Shown here: in pieces, positions 44,487 to 55,200 of the stretch
Layout of the letters: the number at the start of each line of letters is the position of its first letter
Position numbering within the stretch: position 1 is the first letter of the stretch
Assembly (NCBI GenBank): GCA_948099385.1
Contig: CANUEZ040000210.1
Coordinates: forward strand, 2,177,501 to 2,241,500
Source of the DNA: Fasciola hepatica
Lineage: Eukaryota > Platyhelminthes > Trematoda > Plagiorchiida > Fasciolidae
Length of the DNA: 64,000 nt
Direction: 5' to 3'
Notes under the pieces: generated by a model
The model's input: only the letters and a program-made list of their open reading frames with translations
What the model was told of the DNA's origin: nothing
Databases searched by the model: none
Made by a program: the position numbers and the translations under genes

Positions 44487-46602
44487 ACCACCAGCCCGTG
44501 GTGGCGACCCACGAAGCCGGGTACCAGGCCAACAGTCGCCTTTTGAACGCGAGGGACATCATTTCAAATAACCTATTCCTTGTGGATACCGGTGCCGAAG
44601 TGAGCGTCCTCCCCCGAGCGAAAGGCGACAATAGCACGCCGCAGGCCCAAACACTATGCGCTGTCAATGGCACGGCCATCCCAACGTTTGGCCAGCGGTC
44701 GCTCACCTTAAACTTCGGTTTGAAGCGTAATTTTCGTTGGGTATTCATCATCGCCGACGTCGCGTACCCAATTCTAGGCATTGACTTCCTGCAGCACTTT
44801 GACTTGTTAGTTGATGCACGGCGCCGCAGAGTGGTGGATCGTCAGACCACCCTCGCTGTTGCAGGTTATAATTCGCGAGTGGATCACATCACGCCCTTTT
44901 ACGTTCAACCAACGGCACACCGACCTTATGGCGAACTCATCGCTGCCTACCCAGCCATGTTTCAGCAGGCCGGGCCTCTCCCAGCAGTGACGACCAGTGT
45001 CACTCACCATATCGATACTAAGGGACCCCTAGTGATCAGTAGACCGCGTCGGTTAGCACCAGACAAGCTTCGTGTTGCACGGGTTGAATTCGAACATATG
45101 CCAGAACTGGGTATAATACGCTCTTCTTGTAGCCCTTGGGCTTCTCCCTTCATATGGTTCCTGAGTCTAGTGGCGACTGGCGACCCTGTGGTGATTACAG
45201 AGCATTTAACAAAGTTACCTTCCCTGACCGATACCCGATTCCCCATACACAGGATCTTACTTCGTCTTTATCAGGTTGTTCCGTCTTCAGCCGTATCGAT
45301 TCGGTTCGTGCGTACAACCAGATCCCGGTAGCAGAGGCCGATATCCCTAAAACTGCCGTCTTTCGGGCTGTTCGAGTTTCTGCGAATGCCGTTTGGACTC
45401 AGAAGTGCAGCCCAGACCCTTCATGCACGAGCCAACTCGTGGTTTGGAAAATGTCCACGTATACCTGGATGATATTTTGGTGGCGAGTTCTTCAGAGCAA
45501 GAGCACGCTACACACTTACGAGCACTTTTCGAACGCCTTAGCCAGCACGGCGTTACGATCAATATCGCGAAGTGCGAATTAGGCCGGGCTGATATCACCT
45601 TCATAGGACATTCTACTTCATCCCCGGGAATCCGCCCTCTGTCAGATAAAGTTTCCGCTATTCGCGATTACCCTGAACCACAATCTTTTCGCTAGTTGCG
45701 TCAGTTTGCCGGCCTAGAGAATTTCTATCGCGGATTTATTCCTCACTGTGCAGAAATGAAGCAACCCCTAACCGACCTGTTGCGCGGAGGTAAGCGGAAG
45801 TTCGTGTTTCCCGACACGGCACAAGCCGCATTCGCCTTGGTCAAAGATGCTGTCGCCAACACAGCACTCCTTACACACCTTGACCCTTTGGCTCCTATTT
45901 CAGTAGTGACGGATGCCTCGGACACAGCGGTTGGAGCAGTACTGCAACAGTTCGTAGATGACTCTTGGCAACCTTTAGCATTCTTCTCCAAGCGCCGACA
46001 ACTCGCGGAATCAAGGTACAGCACGTTCGGTGGAGAGTTATTAGCCATCTACTTGGGAATCCGTCATTTTCGACATGCACTCGAAGGCCGTTCGTTCACG
46101 GTGTTTACAGACCACAAGCCTTTGGTTTACGCACTAAAGTCAGCTTCCGATCGATACTCACCACGCGAGATTCGCCACTTAGATTTTGTCTCACAGTTTA
46201 TTGTGGACATACGACACGTCTCTGGGGTACTTAATCCCGTCGCAGACGCCTTATCACGCGTATATCAACCAAGTCTGTCAATGACGCCTAACATCGACTT
46301 GGACGCAATGGCACAGGCCGAAACTATGGACCCTGACGTGGAACAACTTCGACAAAACGGTTATTGAGCTTAACCACAGTGCCTATCCCAGCTTCCCGGA
46401 ATACCGTCGTGTGCGATGTGTCGCAAGGTCGCCCTAGGCCAGTAGTTCCTGCAGCCCACCGTTATCCTACGTTCCTGACACTCCATAATCTGGCTCATCC
46501 GGGTGTGACTGCCTCGGTGAAACTGACAACTGAGCGTTTTGTTTGGCACAATATCAACGAGATGTCCGTCAATGGGCCCGTGCTTGTACGCAGTGTCAGC
46601 GT
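44453..46602 (+). pseudogene. Gypsy Pol: protease, RT, RNase H, partial integrase
   Basis: Protease: LFLVDTGAEVSVLP with DTG at 44585-44593, and GIDFLQHFDLLVD near 44780. RT: MPELGIIRSSCSPWASPF, then (frame change near 45155) SGDWRPCGDYRAFNKVTFPD, VFSRIDSVRAYNQIPV, RMPFGLRSAAQT, then (another change near 45415) VYLDDILVAS with YLDD at 45462-45473. An in-frame TAG at 45693 precedes the RNase H part, open from 45696 to 46367: VVTDASDTAVGAVLQQ, FGGELLAIYLGIRHF, FTVFTDHKPLVYAL, RQLDF-like RHLDFVSQF. The integrase starts with HNLAHPGVTASVKLTTERFVW and reaches the CTQCQRC zinc knuckle before the BEL LTR cuts in at 46603. Confidence 0.85.
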
Positions 46603-46978
46603 TGTAACGAACGTTTGAGCAATGCGTAGCCAAATTCGCAACGGATCCTGAAATCAAAAGACGATTATCCGTGGTATTCTACGATACTAGATTATTACAT
46701 GAACAATGACATAAAAAATATACAAACCTCAATAATACGATCACAAGGACTCAACGGTAAGAAACCGAATAGCAGCGTGTGAGCAAACAGCACGTGCGTC
46801 ACGCAGGTCCTGAACAAGGATGTGCCAAAGTAGCGCTCTGGGCGCGAACAAATAACAATTGGTCCATAAAAACAACCAGTTCGTAAAGACAAGTCAATAG
46901 TGTATGGAAATGAGTGATGTTAGGAAAAACACTGAATCGCGAGGGAAAAAGGGGGATTTTCCACGACCGGCTGTTACA
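46603..46978 (-). repeat. 3' LTR of the BEL/Pao element
   Basis: 376 bases bounded by TGTAAC and GTTACA. It is nearly the same as the solo LTR at 49057-49433 in inverted orientation. Assignment to BEL rests on position: on the minus strand it lies downstream of BEL pol, and a G-rich run (GGTGGGCGG, 46987-46979) precedes it like a polypurine tract. Confidence 0.68.
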
Positions 46979-47680
46979 CCGCCCACCAAAATCCTCCTGG
47001 ATCCTTAGCAGAGTCAAAGGTTCGGTATGAAGGTACTGATTCTTCCTACCTGCCTAGGCCCTGCTGTCAGTGCGCGCGTCTAATGCTCGTCGTCAACGTT
47101 CTACTACTGGTCGCACCTAACCCATTGGCTACACAGACGTGAGTCTAGCCTACATCTTCCACAAGACCAAATGACCGATAGCGGGCGTGAAGGGCCGTCC
47201 TGTCCTGGATGTATGTGCTTGAGTGAGTTTGTGTGTGTGCGTGCCGGGGTGTACAATTAAGTCCCAGGTATGAATACACATCAAAGGAGGACTTTCTGTA
47301 ATGTCAACAAAAGACTGTATGGCAAGAAAACGAGTAAAATGTAGCATGTGTGTGTGGGCTAAGCTGCGCTACTTCTATATATGCGAGGGGCATTCGGTAA
47401 CGTCAACAAAAAGCAAAACAACGAACACTGTCACATGTTTGATGGGATTACGGGATGTAGAGTGCGTCGGGCATGCGTGTATATGTCGGGATGTACAATG
47501 GGATAGCATTCATCACCACATATCGGAGAGAACCTTCTGTAATGTCAACGAAAGAACGCAAGCACTGTTGCGTGTTTGACGGAGACCGTGTGGTATATAT
47601 GGTGTTGTTTTATCCGCCTCGATGACTAGTGTGAAAAAGGTCTGCTGGGCCTCGGGGTTATCAGCACCTCCGCCTTTGCT
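46979..47680 (-). other. BEL 3' untranslated region with imperfect repeats
   Basis: No gene. CTTTCTGTAATGTCAACAAAAGA (near 47291) recurs as CTTCTGTAATGTCAACGAAAGA (near 47532) and, more weakly, as GTAACGTCAACAAAAAGC (near 47397). The surrounding GGATGTACAAT/GGGGTGTACAAT words also recur, so a segment of roughly 100-130 bases was duplicated. Confidence 0.55.
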
Positions 47681-48946
47681 CTAGAGAAAGTTAATACTGC
47701 GTATGTCAACAATGAGCACTCCGTTAGCTGTCTTCAATTTCACCTTTCTTTTCATTCCGTCAGTGCTTTCGATGGTTTCCGTAACTACTCCCAAAGACCA
47801 AGTGCTAAAATATGCGCGTTCGTCGGTGATCATAACCACATCCCCAACTTTGAATGGTCTTGTTTTGGCCAGCCACTTCTGTCGAGTCTGCAAAGCCGGT
47901 AGGCACTCCCGTAGCCATCGCCTCCAGAAGACCTTGGCCAGATAGTTCGCTTGCTTCCATCCGTGGAGGTAGTTCCCGCGAAGGTTTACCGGCCCTTGAA
48001 ACCCCTCGTTCCACCGTAACGTCAATAAGCCGTTCGGGGTGAGCGCCAGATAGGTGGGGTTACCGTTCATTACTGGAACCAGGGGACGGTTGTTCAGGAT
48101 TCTCTCCACCTCAGTCATGACGGTGTTCAGCGTCTCGTCGTCGGGCGGCTGCTGCTCCATGATTGACAGCAATATCCGTCTGGCGGACCGGATCATGCGT
48201 TCCCATATGCCGCCTCGGTGGCTGGCCTGTGGGAGGTTGAAATGCCATCGTATACCATAGACCACGGTTCGATCCTGCAGTTCGTCCCTGTTTATGCTCT
48301 TGTGCCAATGCTGCAATTCCCGAAGAGCGCCCACAAAGTTCGATCCATTATCTTAGTATATATCGGCCGGTACGCCTCATCGTTTGATAAATCTCTGCAA
48401 GGCCCGTAGGAAAGAATCGGTCGTCATCGAATGTGCGACTTCTAGGTGTACCGCACGTGACTTCATGCACGTCATGATACATCCATATAGCTTTTCTAAT
48501 CTTTTCCCGCACTTAATCCACAAGGGCCCGAAATAGTCTAACCCGGTGTCACTGAACGGCCACCAGCCCGTAGTCACCCTGCATTCTTGTAGTGAGGCCA
48601 TGGGTTGTTTGCCCGCCGTGGCATTGCGTCTCCTACATTGTACACACCGTCGGATTACGCGTTTTACAGTCTCTCGTCCTCTCAACAAACAAAGGCGCTT
48701 TCGGATGACGCTCGTCACGTGACTTTCCCCGGCATGTCCCTCCACGGCATGGACGTGTTGAATCATTAACTTTACTACAGGTTGTCTCGCAGGCAGCAGT
48801 ATAGGATACTTTGTGTCGAAGCTCAGGTGGGCGTTGTTCAGCCTACCATCCACACGCAGCAGTCCATCATTTAGGTATTTGGCTCGATAAACCATCGGTT
48901 TTTGCTCATCACGTTGAGGTAATTTGGTATAATTGAGCAGATTCAT
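47681..48946 (-). pseudogene. BEL/Pao integrase and DUF5641-type C-terminal domain
   Basis: The minus frame 48946-48377 carries the His-His-Cys-Cys finger (HVHAVEGHAGESH...CVQCRRR) and the first catalytic Asp in TGLDYFGPLWIK. A stop and a frameshift near 48365-48340 follow. Then DNGSNFVGALREL gives the second Asp and SHRGGIWERMIRSARR gives the Glu, so the DDE triad is still visible. The open frame 48334-47681 ends with the BEL-specific tail WLRECLPALQTRQKWL then FKVGDVVMITD and LGVVTETIESTDGMKRKVKL. Integrase inserts the cDNA; here two lesions block translation. Confidence 0.85.
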
Positions 48947-49056
48947 GAATGGGTGAGGGAGTTCCTCACCAGTAGAACTTCCTACGTTGGAGTTGGTGAA
49001 AATAAATCTGAATTAAGGAGCATCATCAGTGGAGTACCCCAGGGTTCCGTACCAGG
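48947..49056 (+). mobile_element. CR1-like LINE, RT middle piece
   Basis: Continuation of the LINE at 42410-43118. It reads EWVREFLTSRTSYVGVG, then LRSIISGVPQGSVPG, i.e. the RT motif with intact PQGS, up to the solo LTR at 49057. Confidence 0.75.
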
Positions 49057-49433
49057 TGTAACGACCGGTCTTGGAAAATCTCATCAAAACCCTTGAAGTT
49101 CCGTGTTTTTCTTAACATCACTCACTTACCTACACGATCGACGTGCCTTTACGCATTGTTTATTTTTATGGACCAATTGTTGTTTGTTCGCGCCCAGAGC
49201 GCTACTTTATCACATCCTTGTTCTGGACCTGCGTGACGCACGTGGTCCTCGCTCGCAAGCCGCAATTTGGTTCTTTTTTTGTTGAGTCCTTGGGATGTCA
49301 TAACTGAGGTTTGTATCTATTCGGTGTCATTATTCATCCAATAATCTAGTATCGTAGAATCTCACGAATAATCGCCTTTTGATTTCGGGGTCCGTAGTAA
49401 ATTTGGCTGCGCATTGCTCAAACGTGTGTTACA
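49057..49433 (+). repeat. Solo LTR of the BEL family with 5-bp target duplication
   Basis: 377 bases from TGTAAC to GTTACA, flanked on both sides by CCAGG (49052-49056 and 49434-49438). It matches the reverse complement of 46603-46978 along its length. Removing the LTR and one CCAGG restores the RT reading from SVPG into LLLFLLFTNDLAS, which proves both ends. A solo LTR arises by recombination between the two LTRs of a full element. Confidence 0.9.
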
Positions 49434-50290
49434 CCAGGCCTACTTCTGTTTCTTCTGTTTACTAATGATTTAGCCTCGGTTCTACTCTCTCCAAGCTTCT
49501 TCCCTGCAGATAATCTGAAGTCAGTAGGAGCCCAGGGGGGGAAGGAGCTGAGCACAGACGTAATGCCGTTCCCAACTGAGCGCAGAAGTGGGGCTCACAT
49601 CTCGGTGCTGTGAGGAGCCACTCTTTGTCGCGGATATTGACAAGCCTGATGGTTGCACACGACCAAGGCCCATTTACTATGGAGGCAGTAAACAGGATGA
49701 AAGGTCTTGGCATTTTTGTGACTTCTGACCTTAAGCGGATCAGTGTGCAGCAGTCATAGAAAAAAACAGGCGGTGGGCTCTCCTGGTTGAAATCAGCGTT
49801 TTCGTGCGAACAGTCAAAGTTATTTATGCCAGTACACACGTCTTTAATTGGACATCTCTTGGAAAACTGCGTTTAGGCGTGGTTACCCTTCTACAGAAAG
49901 GATGCCATCTGTTTGGAGAACGTACAACTTCTTGCAACGCACATGGCTGAAGGTCAGAGACTCCGGGACCTCGGACATTTATCTATGAAAATGAGGGGAC
50001 TACGAGGGGGCGTCATAGAGACTTTTAAGGTAGTCAAAGGCTTCACTGGGCTCAGACCGGAGAGTCCATTTCATATGGCCAAAGACTCCAGAACAGGGGG
50101 ACATGGGAAGGAGCTGGCGGAAGTTCGGCCTAGGCTGATAGCTATATCCCACTTCTCCAGCCATAGGGTGGTTACCTACTGAAATAGACTGCCAGAAGAG
50201 GTCATAAACCCGGGGACGGTCCACTCATTCAGGGGGCCCTGGATCACGTTAGTGGAATGAGATCATTTCTGGCTGTGAATGGTGAACATG
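49434..50290 (+). mobile_element. CR1-like LINE, RT end and 3' tail
   Basis: It starts LGLLLFLLFTNDLASVL right after the solo LTR. A decayed middle and a 3' tail readable at 49913-50182 follow (LLATHMAEGQRLRDL, RGLRGGVIETFKVVKGFTGL), ending NRLPEEVINPGTVHSF near 50190-50235. These are the usual C-terminal CR1-like motifs. It completes the LINE that starts at 42410. Confidence 0.75.
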
Positions 50291-51059
50291 AAGCTAGGCA
50301 GACGGATGTGATATCTCTAATTAATAAACGTTTTCTTTTGCTACTCAATGACTTAGTCAACGTTCACAATGCTTAATGACTGTAGCAGTCGGTGTACGAT
50401 GAAGGTTTACGTTTCCCTTATATTTTTAGCGGTGGTTCAAAGAAATTGAGTGCGCAGCGGTAGTTGCCTATCTAGTTTGCGTACCGTCGAAGGCACCCTG
50501 GCCGCTCGGCTGGCGGTGACCATTACTTACCCCGTGCAAACCGAACCAAACTGAACTGAGCAGGGGCTCAGTGGACTTCCACTGATCAGTATTCCTAAAA
50601 AACATCAAGCGGCCGCACAACGACTCCATGATCTTTAATGATTTAAACCCATTTTGCCTAAAGGTGAGCAAATTCATGTGAAACTTGAATCTCCCAATAC
50701 CCGTACGTATATAGCAGCTAAGCTGTGCAAGGTGACTAGATGACTTCCCCATTTGTACTAAAAGCCTAACGGAGAATTTGTTCTAGGAAGGGGTCGCTCG
50801 CCGTGCGGGAAATGCCCTGCTAACCTTCACATCCCTTGCGGAAACAGCGCTGTACCATGCGGTGTATACGGTTAGCAAACCAACCGACGTCATCGTAGCT
50901 TTCCTGGTGTTTGGTGCTCAGTTCATTTCATTTCATTTCGATTTGCATAGGACCTTGCGTTTCTCGTGCTAATGGTTTTCCCAGGTAGTTTGTTTGTCGA
51001 TCTTTTTCACAGCTCCCGATAATGCGTGGCATTTTCTCTAAAGGCAGACATCTTTTGTA
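50290..51059. other. No gene recognised
   Basis: The minus-strand frame 50752-50468 has no recognisable domain. Nothing else seen. Confidence 0.4.
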
Positions 51060-51530
51060 GTTTCTTCCTTACACCCCCCCTAGCCGGCCTACTGCCTTCT
51101 TACAAGCCTTCCGTGCTGTGTAATTCACGCCTTCCTCCGGGAGTTTATCCAAAAAGATCATCACTATTTGAGAAGCAACGCGCCGTAATTCTTAGCCTTG
51201 GGTGCTCTCTGCAGTCCAACGCTATACCTCATGTGCGCCTTAATAGGATAGAAAAAGGAAGGTCTTTTGGACTATGCATGGCAGTCCCCTTCTTAACTTG
51301 GGTTCTATCGAATCTACGCAGAAGCTCCTCTTCTTTATCACGAACAGATCCGGAGCCCGCAGACCCCCTGCGTTGTTACTTCTCCCCCCCTCATGTCCAG
51401 CCACCATTCTGGTAGCTAACCTCTGCACCTTCTACAGACAGTTTATATCCTTCTGGCAGTGCCGTGCCCCGGCTAGCAAGCCATATTCTATGTGCGGCAC
51501 AACAGTGGTTCCTTAGATGGGGGAACAAGT
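51060..51530 (-). mobile_element. CR1-like LINE 3' fragment
   Basis: Minus strand: PHIEYGLLAGARHCQKDINCL (about 51430-51500), KVQRLATRMVAGHEG (51370-51430), then a decayed stretch and FLDKLPEEGVNYTARKACKKAVGRL near 51080-51150. These are the order and wording of the CR1-like post-RT region. There is a stop between the first two blocks. Confidence 0.68.
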
Positions 51531-52429
51531 TTCCGTCCCTCTACAAGAGGTGGTAGTTCCAATTCCATGGAGTTCCCTCCGGGCCATATTTGCTCCTGCG
51601 GAGAACTGCTCCGAAGGCCAGAGACTGATATCTAGCACTACGCCCGAGCTCTTGGCTTGAGAGGCTAGCTACAATGATCCTACACCATTCCTGCTGACCA
51701 CCTCAATTGTGGTTAGATGCTAGCATCTGATGAGGTTTAGCAGAAGGTCCCAACCAAGCAGCAAAATATCCAACGCTATTAGGCGAACGTTGGGCTAACT
51801 TTGGGCTATACTTTCCCTTAAAATGTGCCTTCAAAAATAGCGCACTAAGTCGTGAAATTTTGCAAGAGATGCAATTGAACAAAGCGCCGCATTATTAATG
51901 GAAATATACCCACGTTACAAAAAAGCATTTTGTTCTATTGTTTTTCGGTGTACCATTTATCTTTGTCTTTATCAGAGGTAAGTAAGTGGTTCGATTGAAG
52001 GAATGAGTTATGCGTAAATAGACTGAGAAGCAGACAGTTAGGATGGATTAGGAAAAGAAAGTGTATCCCTTCCCAGCTTTTTCTCAAAAGTTGAGCTAGC
52101 CAAGCGCGCTACTTATTGGGGCGCAGATAGCGCTGCCAAACTTTTCTAAAGAGGTTCGATGTGGCTCAAAGCGAGCTAAATTAGCAGCTTTCTGGGCTTT
52201 GCTGCTTGGGCATTCGAGTAGCCAGTTCTGTACGGCCAAAACACCAGGTCCTTTGTCTTCCTCAGCTTTATTGACGACTTTGGCGAACTATGAGGTTGTA
52301 AGATTTCTAAAACTTACTTCACGGTTTACCAGGTAAACGTGTTCTTCGGTCCTTCGTACTCCTCCGGCCACCTGCACGTTACTCTAATGCTCTGTTCTGT
52401 AAGAGTACTCTAACCAAAAAGGTATTCGC
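51530..52429. other. No gene recognised
   Basis: No supported coding sequence. A CTGATGAG word at 51727-51734 lacks the rest of a hammerhead core. Confidence 0.4.
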
Positions 52430-54060
52430 AGTGGCCTATGAGAACAAGAAGGCTGGTAGATCACACTCCTACTCGAGTTTCCGCCAGATTGCCTACTTTT
52501 AAAAGGTACGCGGAGGACACTTTTTGTTTAGTCCCCTCCAGCTGCGACGTCCGAGAATTACTGCAAAGGTTCGATGAACCAAAGCAAATTTCAAAACTTG
52601 CCCTAGAGGTGGCACAGGGTGGTGCGCTTCCATTTCTTGATCTCCTCCCACGACAAACAGCAAAATAATCAGTGGAATGCTGCACTAATTATAAGCTAGC
52701 GTAATAAGGCAACCTGACCATTTCAAATGCTCCGTTCCCATGCAGCAAAAATGAAACCTGGTACATAGCCCGACCTACTCAGCGCGCTCAGTGTTTTCCA
52801 AGGACAAACTTACCAAAGCGCTGGAATCTGTCGGCGACTCCCTCAGAGAAAATGGGTACCAAGATTACTTCCTCGGACAACAAATGAACGCAGATCCTAC
52901 GCTGAGATACCCCAACGGCACCACTATACCGGTTGGAGATTGTCATCTTTCCATTTGGGGGCAGATTACTGAACAGTCCCTCGGTTGCTTCTTTGTTTCC
53001 TGTGGTAACGAAATTAACATACGCATGATGATGATAGATTATGGTGTCGGATATTCTACTCCTTAACTCGTTCTAGAACTGAACAACAGAAATATCCGCG
53101 AGAATACGGTCCGACTGACTGACCAAGGCAACAGTAATAACTTGTCGATACTTTATTTGAGGAGGTGGAACTTTAGGTTTGACGGGAATATTAACGATAG
53201 ACGTGGTAATTCAACACTCAGTAGTTCGATATGTTATACCAATATTTGGCACCGTGCTGATTGTAGCTTTCAGGAGAAAACTCCTGGCTCGAGCGGTAAT
53301 ACTCATGCCAGGCAAATGACTGTTCTGGATATCCTCGTCTTACAAAAGGCTTAACATTTTGAAAATGCCCCGCACTTCACGCCGAATCAAGTTTGGTTGA
53401 TAGGGGTCCTCAGCTGTAACGCGTTAGCATAGACTGCCATTCCCGTGTACTCTTATGCAAATGTTGATAACTGATTATTCACTTCACGAGCTTCGGCTCC
53501 TTGGGTTTTACTTTTTCCTTCCCTTTGCAGATGTGGTACTTACAACCACCACGGGAGAGAGCAGCATCCGGCAGACATCCGACGACCCTGCCTGTGTGTT
53601 TCCGTTTGTCAAACTGCCTCTCTTGTTGTAATTGTTGTTGTTGTTCAGATCGTTCCGTCTCTTCGTGATCTCTATTTTAACCACGTTAAACAGCCACCTA
53701 CATTGGGTGAGCCGAAGGGCACTTATGTCACTGAAAGACTTTGCACATTGTGATTTGAATTGAGAGGACGAAAAACGAATGAACCACAACTGTATTACCA
53801 ACTAAGCGAAAGCCAGTCAGGCTATCAAGTGCTCGACTCCTTTGTAAGATATAGTAGGTGTTTTTTTATAGGCTGCTAAAATCGACTGCTGCTATAAATG
53901 TAGGTCTTATCGATCCATACATGCCACCCTGAACTGTATGAACAACTCGTTCTCATGTTTACTTTATCAAAACCTTGGTAACTACTTTTGGTAAATGTGG
54001 TGCACATTTCTGATAGACATGGGTATGGAGGCGTGACATAATTTTAAATTAGATTCTGGC
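52430..54060 (+). mobile_element. Penelope-like element, RT end to 3' terminus, degraded
   Basis: RT motif RYAEDTFCLVPSSCDVRELLQRF (52500-52570) has YAED in place of the PLE Y-x-DD pair; it is followed by LEVAQGGALPFLDLLPR. The next block, 52791-53066, is a 91-codon frame covering the PLE linker (SLRENGYQDYFLGQQM, then a hydrophobic stretch). The GIY-YIG part (about 53100-53880) is too decayed to read. The 3' end at 53895-54035 aligns with the PLE end at 38994-39115. The 5' half is missing. Confidence 0.68.
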
Positions 54061-55200
54061 ATCTTAGTCGGCCTTCCTGCCATAAAAAATAATCCCTTTG
54101 GAAATATCCGGTTCTTCGAGTAGTAAAAACACTTCAAAGTCAAGTCGCATTTGAACCAAATTCGGAGCCGGACTACTTTTGCGCTTGCCAGTAAGCAAAT
54201 CGTAGAACAATTAGCCTAGGCCAAGATCTTTCTGCCTTATCATCTCGATTCTATATAGACAACAGTCTGGTCTGTACAAGTTGCCCACAAATCAAGTTTA
54301 TCGATGGATGAATGACAACTTATAGTTATTTCTCCGGGGTGCATTTCATATTTTGATTGAATATGGTAATAAGGTAAAGTTATGAACACCATTTCCATCT
54401 GATAAAGCAGGATTAATAAAAAGAAAAGTCCGTCGCACTATTGACGGGATGAAAAACTATTCTGATGATAAAGTTTAGTAACCCGCTGCCCTTCTAGGAG
54501 TACCCGAACCACCTTCTAGGACAACTAAGCGGAGTCCGCTTGCAGACTTCCTGCGATTCGCATCATCTGATCCGTCGTCGTATAGCATATTTAGGTCTCA
54601 GATTCTGAAAAATCTCGGTGAATGAAAGTATTTGAAAAAGTGCCAAATTATCCGGTTTTAAGCAGCAATGCGAAAGCTATAGTTAATAATTATAGGTACT
54701 TTTCGTTTTCATGAAAACTTTGGTGTCTGTGAGTTTGCTGAAGCTCCCTAACTAGCGGTTCCTTCTGGAGGGGTTTTGTGCAAGGCATTCGTTCAAATGC
54801 ACATTTATGATATTTTCCCCCTATATTTGTTTCTGTTTGATTTATCCGCCTAATCAAAAACTTTAAACGAGGTCAGGCATCATAACTCCCAGTTTTACCT
54901 CGCTGTGCTCTCTGTCAATCACCTCTTTATTTTCCTTTGGTTTGCGGTTTGGCTGGAACATTTCTTTTTGCCGCCTGAGACAGTTAAGGTTTTCAGGTGA
55001 CCTTGATCCATTTACTCTGGTAGGGAAGGTTCACAGAAAGTTTCCGCATCTCATCGCTGTGGATTGGGTTTTGTGTGCCCGAGAAACTTGTGACGGTAAT
55101 CGCGAACCGACTGTTCTTGACTCACGTAATTTTCTCAGTCTCCAAGCTTTATTTTAACAAAACCGCAATAGCTGCTTAGTTTGAAGCTGCAGGATGATAG
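54060..55200. other. No gene recognised
   Basis: AT-rich anonymous DNA. The frame at 54942-55157 may be the edge of the BEL gag region, but has no clear motif. Confidence 0.4.

Larger units (their letters stand above)
43119..46602 (+). mobile_element. Ty3/gypsy retrotransposon, LTR-gag-pol, 3' truncated
   Basis: The best preserved gypsy copy: LTR, tRNA-Trp primer site, gag (43686-44486), protease, RT, RNase H and the start of integrase. It is cut at 46602 in the integrase zinc finger by the LTR of the BEL element. It sits inside a CR1-like LINE. Few stops and three frame shifts remain, so it is younger than the gypsy relics at 34 and 58 kb. Protease DTG and RT YLDD active sites are intact. 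Confidence 0.85.
46603..48946 (-). mobile_element. BEL/Pao retrotransposon, 3' half
   Basis: On the minus strand: integrase and C-terminal domain (48946-47681), then a 700-base 3' region with imperfect repeats (47240-47580), then the LTR. Gag, protease, RT, RNase H and the other LTR are missing. The break near 48946 adjoins the resumed CR1-like LINE. The left edge is the insertion point in the gypsy integrase. A gag-protease-RT relic of this superfamily occurs at 55200-56555, but on the other strand. Confidence 0.78.

Noticed and set aside
44344..44781. Minus-strand frame of 145 codons
   Set aside because: Antisense to gypsy gag-pol; shadow frame.
50468..50752. Minus-strand frame of 94 codons
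   Set aside because: No motif beyond chance resemblance; left unannotated.
51727..51760. CTGATGAG word suggesting another hammerhead
   Set aside because: No GAAA element or stem II follows in the right place.
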